64,000 nt of DNA from Streptococcus sp. 29887 (GTDB lineage: Bacteria; Bacillota; Bacilli; Lactobacillales; Streptococcaceae): positions 1,950,001 to 2,014,000 of the forward strand of contig NZ_CP118735.1 in the NCBI RefSeq assembly GCF_032595075.1, in the 5' to 3' direction. A program made the translations under genes and the position numbers. Positions 58,428 to 64,000 of this stretch are shown piece by piece (the stretch's first letter is position 1; every line of letters begins with the position of its first letter). The notes beneath the pieces were generated by a model. The model saw nothing but the letters and a program-made list of their open reading frames with translations, was not told the DNA's origin and did not search any database.

Positions 58428-59462
58428 CTAATTGACTTCGTAATGATTACTGCTCAGATAACGATAGTAATCGGTTAATTTCATAAATAGGACGCGGCTG
58501 ATGATGTTGATCAAACTCATCTGCCTGCGGTAGTCCATGTCAACAGGACCAAGCAAACTCATCTGGGCCATGCCCCGATAGGGGATTGGAAAGCGATGAT
58601 GAATGATAGTCACATCTGCAAGGGCAGGATCACTGTGTTCCGCCACAGAAATGCTGGTCTGCTGGTTTGGCGCCAAGCCCTGCCGCAACTCTGGTGCCAA
58701 TAGCTGAGGACTATCCAAGAGTTGGTAGGTGGCGAGGTTGCCGTAGGTCAGCGATGCGACCTTTCCACTGATAAAGACTGATTCTCGGAAGAGATTAGCA
58801 AAGATATAGTCCATCAAATCCAAGACATTGTCCGTCGTGGTAAAGTAACGCTGCACCACTTGGGGAATCTCCGTCCGTAGCTTGTAGTGAATGGACAAGA
58901 CTGTCTGTCCAACGAAGCGTTCATCCACCAGGCGTTTGAGCACTTCCAAGTCCCTAGTCAAAAAGTTCTTGGGAATGGCAAACTGGACGGTGACTGGTTT
59001 GGACTGGTCCAGGGTCAAGACCGCCAGAGCATCGTGGCTACTGAGCTGCACGATGTCAAAGGAAGTCAGCTGCTGACTGGTTGGCTCCACATCTAAAATG
59101 ACCGAGGTGTAGCCTGTCAAATCCGCTAGGACTGTACTGGCCCGCTCCAAGATGTCCTCCAGCTTGAAGGCTTCAAAGTCGAAGGCCTTGACCACCTGAT
59201 AAACATCTTCTTCATTGATGTGTTCCAGATTGAGCGAGTGGTTGACAAAGTATTGAAAACCAGCCCGACTGGGCATCCGACCACTTGACGTGTGAGCCTT
59301 TTCTAGCAAGCCCAACTGCTCCAGCTTGGCCATATCATTGCGAATGGTAGCAGAGCTAGAAGCAATCATCTCCTGCAAGGCCTTAGAACCAACTGGCTCA
59401 TGATGGCGCGTAAACAATTCAACAATCAGATTCAAAATATCATTTTGACGTTGGGTAATCAT
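58428..59462 (-). CDS. hrcA: Heat-inducible transcription repressor HrcA
   Basis: HrcA represses chaperone operons by binding CIRCE. From the ATG at 59462 ([17 protein letters not shown]) the protein has 344 residues with a winged helix ([25 protein letters not shown]) and the HrcA core; an ATG at 59501 would overlap repeat DNA and lacks the good AGGAGCGGAG site before 59462. It leads hrcA-grpE-GNAT-dnaK and has two CIRCE operators upstream, indicating autoregulation. Confidence 0.96.
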   Translation of the reverse strand: MITQRQNDILNLIVELFTRHHEPVGSKALQEMIASSSATIRNDMAKLEQLGLLEKAHTSSGRMPSRAGFQYFVNHSLNLEHINEEDVYQVVKAFDFEAFKLEDILERASTVLADLTGYTSVILDVEPTSQQLTSFDIVQLSSHDALAVLTLDQSKPVTVQFAIPKNFLTRDLEVLKRLVDERFVGQTVLSIHYKLRTEIPQVVQRYFTTTDNVLDLMDYIFANLFRESVFISGKVASLTYGNLATYQLLDSPQLLAPELRQGLAPNQQTSISVAEHSDPALADVTIIHHRFPIPYRGMAQMSLLGPVDMDYRRQMSLINIISRVLFMKLTDYYRYLSSNHYEVN

Positions 59463-59492
59463 CTCCGCTCCTTTCATGAACACTGTTTTAGT

Positions 59493-59599
59493 TACGCTCA
59501 ATGAAAATCGACAGTAGCCTAGGAAGCGAGGCCGAATGTAGAACTATGGTTCACAAAGGCAAGCTGACAACGGATAGTGTTGATTTTTGAAGAGCGTTA
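59493..59599. repeat. BOX-like repeat, copy 3
   Basis: The ends are TTACGCTCAATGAAAATCGACA and, on the minus strand, CTAACGCTCTTCAAAAATCAACA. It occupies the whole leader between the downstream CIRCE and hrcA and overlaps the first CIRCE by 3 bp. It would be transcribed in the hrcA leader. Confidence 0.7.
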
Positions 59600-59623
59600 G
59601 CACTCTATGATGTCGAGTGCTAA
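59597..59623 (-). promoter_or_regulatory. CIRCE operator, proximal
   Basis: TTAGCACTC-N9-GAGTGCTAA, a perfect match to the CIRCE consensus. It lies just downstream of the hrcA -10 box. Confidence 0.95.
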
Positions 59624-59636
59624 CCTATATACTCCC

Positions 59637-59664
59637 ATTATACGCCGAAAAAATGGATTGTCAA
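59637..59664 (-). promoter_or_regulatory. Promoter for the hrcA operon
   Basis: On the minus strand TTGACA (59664-59659) and TATAAT (59642-59637) are separated by 16 bp, flanked by CIRCE operators on both sides. Confidence 0.85.
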
Positions 59665-59681
59665 GAGAAAAAGACACAAAA

Positions 59682-59708
59682 TTAGCACTCTTTTGCCTAG
59701 AGTGCTAA
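59682..59708 (-). promoter_or_regulatory. CIRCE operator, distal
   Basis: A second perfect TTAGCACTC-N9-GAGTGCTAA, upstream of the -35 box. Confidence 0.95.
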
Positions 59709-59744
59709 AAATCAGTCTGAAGACCTAGAGCAATAACCTATCAA

Positions 59745-59772
59745 TAAAAAATCAGAGAATATCCCTGATTTC
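59745..59772 (-). terminator. Intrinsic terminator after the histidine phosphatase gene
   Basis: AAATCAG / CTGATTT stem followed on the minus strand by TTTTTATTG, just past the stop at 59779. Confidence 0.75.
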
Positions 59773-59778
59773 ATTTCT

Positions 59779-60474
59779 TTATTTCCCTTGGGCAATCAAT
59801 TCTGCTCCGCGTTTGCGGTAGGATAGGTCGCCAACTGCTTCAATTAATAGCTTGCCATGTTCATATTTGAGAACGGTGATTGAGCCGTTATCGAGAAAGA
59901 CATTGGCACCACGCTCTGGCTCCAACAGATGAGCCAGGGTTGCAATGGTCATACCGTGGCTGACCACCAGGGCATTGCCTCCGCCTTGTTTTTCCAAGTC
60001 CTGGGCGATGGATTCAAAACCTGTTAAGATACGATTGCTCAAGACCTCCCAAGATTCCGCCCAGCCAGCGGTGTCTGCTTCTTGGATACCTGCTGCAATT
60101 TCCGCAAAGGACATGCCTGTTGCATCTACTGTCCCTTTCAAACGAGGCAGGACACCTTGGAAAAGCTCGGCATCATACATGCCCTCAAAACTACCGAAAC
60201 ACCATTCACGGATACGCTTGTCTTGGTAATAAGGAATTTTTCCCAAAATCCCCAACTCACGCTGGGCGATGGTCATGGTCTGAACGGTCCGCCCCAGGTC
60301 ACTGGACACAGCTAGTTTAAAATCAATACCCGCATCCTTTAGCCCCAAGCCCAGTTCACGAATTCCTTCCTCACCAGCCTTGGTCAGCGGTGTGTCACAC
60401 CAGCCCTGCACGCGCCCAATGGTATTAAACATGGTTTTCCCGTGACGAGAAATATATAATCTTACATCTGCCAT
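59779..60474 (-). CDS. Histidine phosphatase family protein (phosphoglycerate mutase-like)
   Basis: This 231-residue enzyme has the phosphorylated histidine in ISRHGKTMFN (near 9), the arginine-containing SSDLGRTVQTM (near 58), the glutamate IREWCFGSFEGMYD (near 88) and the second histidine in VVSHGMTIATLAHL. It is a cofactor-dependent PGM-like phosphatase, not the main glycolytic mutase, given the divergent middle. Substrate unknown. It is transcribed alone, after a terminator. Confidence 0.92.
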   Translation of the reverse strand: MADVRLYISRHGKTMFNTIGRVQGWCDTPLTKAGEEGIRELGLGLKDAGIDFKLAVSSDLGRTVQTMTIAQRELGILGKIPYYQDKRIREWCFGSFEGMYDAELFQGVLPRLKGTVDATGMSFAEIAAGIQEADTAGWAESWEVLSNRILTGFESIAQDLEKQGGGNALVVSHGMTIATLAHLLEPERGANVFLDNGSITVLKYEHGKLLIEAVGDLSYRKRGAELIAQGK

Positions 60475-60511
60475 TCGTTTTTCTCCTTGTCATTTCTTAC
60501 TATTAGTATAA

Positions 60512-60541
60512 CAAAAAACCGACTGCTTGTGGCAATCGGTC
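60512..60541 (-). terminator. Intrinsic terminator after the PFL-family gene
   Basis: On the minus strand ACCGATTGCC / GCAGTCGGT with TTTTTT after it, just past the stop at 60550. Confidence 0.75.
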
Positions 60542-60549
60542 TACGTTTT

Positions 60550-61887
60550 TTAGTTCTTAAAGCTATGAATCGGTGCTGGAATTTGTCCACCACGGTTGAT
60601 AAAGTCCACAGACGAAGCTTGATTGACCTTCATAACAGGAGCTGTTCCCAGCAGTCCACCGAATTCGATCATATCCCCTTCTTTTCCAAGTGGAATGATG
60701 CGGACCGCAGTCGTTTTCTGATTGATAACCCCAATCGCCGCTTCATCCGCAATCATAGCTGCAATGGTTTCAGCAGGCGTTGTTTCGGGAATAGCAATCA
60801 TATCCAAACCTACAGAACAGATGGCCGTCATGGCTTCCAATTTTTCAAGGTTAAGAGAGCCATTTTGCACCGCCGCAATCATGCCCTCGTCCTCAGAAAC
60901 AGGGATAAAGGCACCTGACAAGCCACCGACTTGGTTGCAGGCCATGACTCCACCCTTTTTCACTGCGTCATTGAGCAGAGCAAGGGCAGCAGTCGTTCCG
61001 TGCGTACCAACGGTTTCTAAGCCCATTTCCTCCAAAACCCGTGCCACTGAGTCGCCAACCGCTGGCGTTGGAGCAAGCGACAGGTCTACGATACCGAACT
61101 TGACACCCAGGCGTTCACTAGCCATATTGCCGACCAACTGACCGATACGGGTAATCTTGAAGGCGGTCTTCTTGACGGTCTCCGCCACCACATCAAAGCT
61201 CTCACCACGCACTTTTTCAAGGGCACGCTTGACCACACCAGGTCCAGACACACCGACATTGATGACCACATCCGCCTCGCCGACACCATGGAAGGCACCC
61301 GCCATGAAGGGATTGTCCTCGACCGCATTGGCAAAGACCACCAGCTTGGCCACACCCATATCAGAAGCTTCCGCCGTCTCCTTGATGATCCGCCCCATGT
61401 CCCGCACAGCCGTCATATTGATACCCGTCTTGGTCGAGCCGATATTGACTGACGAGCAGACCTTTGTCGTTTGGGCCAATGCCTGCGGTATAGAGTTGAT
61501 GAGGATTTCATCCCCTTTTTGGTAGCCCTTTTGAACAAGAGCTGAAAAACCCCCGATAAAATCGATACCTATCTCATGAGCCGCCTTGTCCAAGGCATGA
61601 GCCAGGGGAAGATAATCCGTGGCATCTGTCGCCGCACCAATCAAAGCAATAGGCGTCACCGATACCCGTTTGTTGACAATGGGAATGCCTAGCTCTGCCG
61701 CAATTTCATCGCCGACTGCTACCAAGTTCTTGGCCTTGGTGACAATCTTGGTATAAACTTTCTCAGCAGCTTTCTCAATATCCGCATCAATACAGTCCAA
61801 GAGGGAAATCCCCATGGTGATAGTCCGAATATCGAAGTGCTGCTCCTCAATCATCTCAATGGTTTCTCTAACCTGTCTAATATCCAT
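60550..61887 (-). CDS. PFL-family protein (DUF711/UPF0210)
   Basis: This 445-residue conserved protein begins [29 protein letters not shown] and has motifs [50 protein letters not shown] and [19 protein letters not shown]. The family is widespread in Firmicutes and structurally related to formate-lyase-like barrels, but no reaction is proven. It is coupled to a small ACT-domain gene 11 bp upstream, a pair that is conserved. Confidence 0.93.
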   Translation of the reverse strand: MDIRQVRETIEMIEEQHFDIRTITMGISLLDCIDADIEKAAEKVYTKIVTKAKNLVAVGDEIAAELGIPIVNKRVSVTPIALIGAATDATDYLPLAHALDKAAHEIGIDFIGGFSALVQKGYQKGDEILINSIPQALAQTTKVCSSVNIGSTKTGINMTAVRDMGRIIKETAEASDMGVAKLVVFANAVEDNPFMAGAFHGVGEADVVINVGVSGPGVVKRALEKVRGESFDVVAETVKKTAFKITRIGQLVGNMASERLGVKFGIVDLSLAPTPAVGDSVARVLEEMGLETVGTHGTTAALALLNDAVKKGGVMACNQVGGLSGAFIPVSEDEGMIAAVQNGSLNLEKLEAMTAICSVGLDMIAIPETTPAETIAAMIADEAAIGVINQKTTAVRIIPLGKEGDMIEFGGLLGTAPVMKVNQASSVDFINRGGQIPAPIHSFKN

Positions 61888-61898
61888 GAAACCTCTCC

Positions 61899-62165
61899 TT
61901 ACAAGTTGTGCATGGCATCAAAAATGGCTGCACTTTGAATGTTGATTTTCACGTTCAAGGACTGACCAAAGTCATCCAATTCCGCACGAAGTTGCGTGAA
62001 ATCTTTCTTTTCATCTGATGACACCACTGCCATCATGGTAAAATACTCATCCAAAACAGTTTGTGAAATATCATCAATATTCAAACCCAATTCCGCAATC
62101 TTGGTCGCAACACCCGCAACAATTCCTGACTTGTCCTTACCGACAACTGTAACAATAGCTTTCAT
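61899..62165 (-). CDS. ACT-domain protein (UPF0237)
   Basis: This 88-residue protein is one ACT domain: [31 protein letters not shown] (residues 1-31, including the ligand-binding GKDKSGIVA), [20 protein letters not shown] domains bind amino acids; here it probably regulates or partners the adjacent PFL-family protein. Ligand unknown. Confidence 0.94.
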   Translation of the reverse strand: MKAIVTVVGKDKSGIVAGVATKIAELGLNIDDISQTVLDEYFTMMAVVSSDEKKDFTQLRAELDDFGQSLNVKINIQSAAIFDAMHNL

Positions 62166-62212
62166 CTGAATACCTCTTCAAAATTTTCATTTATTTTATC
62201 ATAAAAAAACAG

Positions 62213-62241
62213 AAAAAGGTAGAAATCGTCAAGATTCTACC
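62213..62241 (-). terminator. Intrinsic terminator after fni
   Basis: On the minus strand GGTAGAA-TCTTGACGAT-TTCTACC is followed by TTTTTC. Confidence 0.8.
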
Positions 62242-62255
62242 CGAATTGTACGTGT

Positions 62256-63353
62256 TTACTTTACAGATTGCGATCGACGGGCATAGGCTTTCCAATCAAT
62301 CCCACGCGCCTCACACCAGTTTTGGACATTTGGAGCCAAGACCACATCTTTCTTGCGGAGTTCCGCAATATTCTTAGCACCTAGCATGGTCATGATTTCA
62401 GCCATCTGCCATTGATAGGTCTTGATAGCCTGCAAGCCGTCGTCAAAACGATGCCCCTTACCATCCTTGACATACTGGAGGAAATGGTTGGACATACCGA
62501 CAAGGTCTGCACCAAGAGCTAAGGATTTGACAATATCTAGCGGTGTTTTAATGCCACCTGAAGCAATCAAACTTGGACGGACATCCTCAGAAACAGACAT
62601 AGCTTCCACCAAGGAAGTCACGGTAGACTGGCCCCAACCTTCTAGATAAGTATAATCATTGAAGGTTCGACGGGCATTTTCAATTTTGGCGAAGTCTGTT
62701 CCCCCAGTACCAGACACATCTATAGTTTGCACACCGACAGAAGCCAGCTGGGCTACTGTTTCACGGCTCATGCCAAAACCAACTTCCTTGACAATGACAG
62801 GCACTTCCATCTCCCGTACCAAAGTTTCAATATTCTTCAACCACATAGTGAAATCACGATCTCCCTCAGGCATGACAATCTCCTGAGGTGCATTGACATG
62901 GATCTGAATGGCATTGGCCTCCAACAAATCCACCGCTCGCTTGGCATTCTCCACACTATGATGGGCACCTAGGTTGGCAAAGATTATCCCGTAAGGATTT
63001 TCCCGACGCATCACGGAGAAAGTTTCCGCAACAGACGGATCCTTGATTGCCGCACTGACCGAACCAGAAGCCAGGGCAATCTTGCCAAAATGCCCCATAA
63101 TCCCCAATAGGCGATTGATTTCCCGCGTCTTCTTGCTTCCACCGGTCATAGCATTGATGAAGAAAGGAAAGGCAAAGTCCAAACCAGCTACACTGGTCGA
63201 AATATCCACTTCATCCACCTTGGTCTGTGGCAGGGAATGATGGACAAACAGGGTTTCTGTGAAGTCCTTGGCCGGCGTGGTACTATATTGCTGGTTGGCC
63301 AAGCCAACGTGTTGATCCTTGCGGTCTAAACCAAATTCTCCTAGATAAAACAT
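62256..63353 (-). CDS. fni: Type 2 isopentenyl-diphosphate delta-isomerase
   Basis: This FMN enzyme converts isopentenyl to dimethylallyl diphosphate at the end of the mevalonate pathway, feeding the undecaprenyl carrier used by UppP and the wecA-like enzyme. The 365-residue protein starts MFYLGEFGLDRKDQHVGLA and has FFINAMTGGSKKTREIN (near 74), SVSAAIKDP, IIFANLGAHHS, NAPQEIVMPEGDRDF, and the phosphate motif ASGGIKTPLDIVKSLALGADL. It lies 10 bp after mvaK2. Confidence 0.96.
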   Translation of the reverse strand: MFYLGEFGLDRKDQHVGLANQQYSTTPAKDFTETLFVHHSLPQTKVDEVDISTSVAGLDFAFPFFINAMTGGSKKTREINRLLGIMGHFGKIALASGSVSAAIKDPSVAETFSVMRRENPYGIIFANLGAHHSVENAKRAVDLLEANAIQIHVNAPQEIVMPEGDRDFTMWLKNIETLVREMEVPVIVKEVGFGMSRETVAQLASVGVQTIDVSGTGGTDFAKIENARRTFNDYTYLEGWGQSTVTSLVEAMSVSEDVRPSLIASGGIKTPLDIVKSLALGADLVGMSNHFLQYVKDGKGHRFDDGLQAIKTYQWQMAEIMTMLGAKNIAELRKKDVVLAPNVQNWCEARGIDWKAYARRSQSVK

Positions 63354-63363
63354 AGGGTTCTCC

Positions 63364-64000
63364 TTATTCTCTACTTGTGATCTTTAGTTGGAGTGGAAGA
63401 ATGCCGGCTTCTTGCCAAGCCGTCTCTATCGCTGCTTTTTGTTCCTTACTGTCAACCAGGCAAATGCCGCAGTCACCACCACCTGCACCAGATGACTTGG
63501 CCACCGCTCCATAAGTCTGAGCCAGGTCACAGAGTTGGCTCAGTTGAGGGGTTTCAATGACCAAGCCCATTCCTCTCGCAAAATCTTGTAAGAGCTTACG
63601 GTTTTGAGTAATAGCCTGTCTAGCTAATACTATGTCATTTGTCTGACAAGCTGCTATCAACTGTTCTACACAGGTCTTGGAGTCGGCTAGAAACTGGCTG
63701 TGAATTTGCTCTTTTTCTGTCTGACTTTTTTGGCTTTCCATCTGGGAAACTAGACTATCCGTTGAAGCCGCCGACCCTGTCCAGCCCACCAAGAGGTCTA
63801 GACCTTGGGGTAACTGGATAGGGCTGATAGATAAACCCTGCCAATCACTTTCCACCAAATCAAGCAGGGACAGCTCTGCCATTTTCCCTAAAAGCCAAGA
63901 ACGGTCTAGGGAATGATAGGCGATCAAGCCACCGAAACTGGAGGCTGCCAAATCGCCAAAGGAACCTGTCATGCCTAGCTTGGTCTGGGTCAGAGCTGCC
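63364..64000 (-). CDS. mvaK2: Phosphomevalonate kinase (C-terminal part; start outside window)
   Basis: This GHMP kinase phosphorylates phosphomevalonate. The window holds about 211 C-terminal residues, open through 64000, beginning within ALTQTKLGMTGSFGDLAASSFGG, a substrate-site motif of streptococcal MvaK2. Further on are LPQGLDLLVGWTGSAASTDSLV and the GHMP C-terminal motif VAKSSGAGGGDCGICLV near the end. The missing N-terminus is due only to the window edge. It precedes fni in a mevalonate operon. Confidence 0.95.
   Translation of the reverse strand, partial: AALTQTKLGMTGSFGDLAASSFGGLIAYHSLDRSWLLGKMAELSLLDLVESDWQGLSISPIQLPQGLDLLVGWTGSAASTDSLVSQMESQKSQTEKEQIHSQFLADSKTCVEQLIAACQTNDIVLARQAITQNRKLLQDFARGMGLVIETPQLSQLCDLAQTYGAVAKSSGAGGGDCGICLVDSKEQKAAIETAWQEAGILPLQLKITSRE

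Overview
The window looks like chromosomal DNA of a low-GC streptococcus, most likely Streptococcus suis or a close relative. The evidence is the streptococcal neighbourhoods (ccrZ-trmB-rimP, ecsAB-hit, LCP protein-GNAT-tsaE, uppP-mecA-wecA/rgpG-sufCDSUB, hrcA-grpE-dnaK-dnaJ), strong Shine-Dalgarno sites, AT-rich intergenic DNA and many small hairpin-rich intergenic repeats, some resembling pneumococcal BOX elements. The species call is inference. No rRNA, tRNA, CRISPR array or prophage was seen.

Layout. 1-4.5 kb: rimP (cut by the window edge), trmB, ccrZ and ecsBA on the minus strand, then hit and a small membrane-associated gene on the plus strand. 4.5-8.9 kb: LCP cell-wall ligase, GNAT, tsaE, fakA and an Asp23-like gene. 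9-14.8 kb: oligopeptide permease oppA-D-F-B-C, with a CodY-like box before oppA. 15-16.3 kb: a D,D-carboxypeptidase. 16.7-22.2 kb: the SUF iron-sulfur operon, split by a hairpin-rich spacer. 22.3-25.2 kb: wecA-type transferase, mecA and uppP. 25.2-26.8 kb: an IS110-family element whose upstream non-coding part folds like a bridge RNA. 26.9-29.2 kb: a glutamine-type ABC transporter. 29.3-31.8 kb: small HTH protein, SPFH protein, ilvA. 32-40.4 kb: ilvC, ilvN, ilvB, a three-gene surface-glycan cassette and ilvD, with CodY-like boxes before ilvB and ilvD. 40.5-42.3 kb: a DUF6176-like gene whose stop codon was hit by an ISL3-family element (8-bp target duplication visible). 42.3-45.2 kb: MIP18-like protein, flavin-binding protein, amino-acid ABC permease and binding protein. 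45.3-53.1 kb: a lipoate-linked ADP-ribosylation operon. 53.2-59.7 kb: the HrcA/CIRCE heat-shock cluster with two extra genes. 59.8-64 kb: histidine phosphatase, PFL-family protein, ACT protein, and the end of a mevalonate operon (fni and mvaK2, the latter cut by the edge).

The most notable coding system is the minus-strand operon lipL - OYE oxidoreductase - luciferase-like monooxygenase - gcvH-like - zinc macrodomain - SirTM sirtuin - lplA - amidase. It joins lipoate attachment and transfer enzymes to a writer and an eraser of ADP-ribosylation on a lipoyl carrier. The SirTM core is known in pathogens; the presence of a LipL-type amidotransferase as first gene is worth attention.

The most notable non-coding signals are: (1) three consecutive stem-loops just upstream of the IS110 recombinase, two of them sharing the same inner hairpin; (2) a dispersed set of 26-nt hairpins with a conserved 14-nt loop and stems that change in a compensatory way; (3) a second set of 27-nt hairpins with perfect 11-bp stems and a G-rich 5-nt loop; (4) two MITE-like families and three BOX-like copies, one of which supplies the stop codon of a gene. 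Boundaries and guide assignments for the IS110 RNA are inference.
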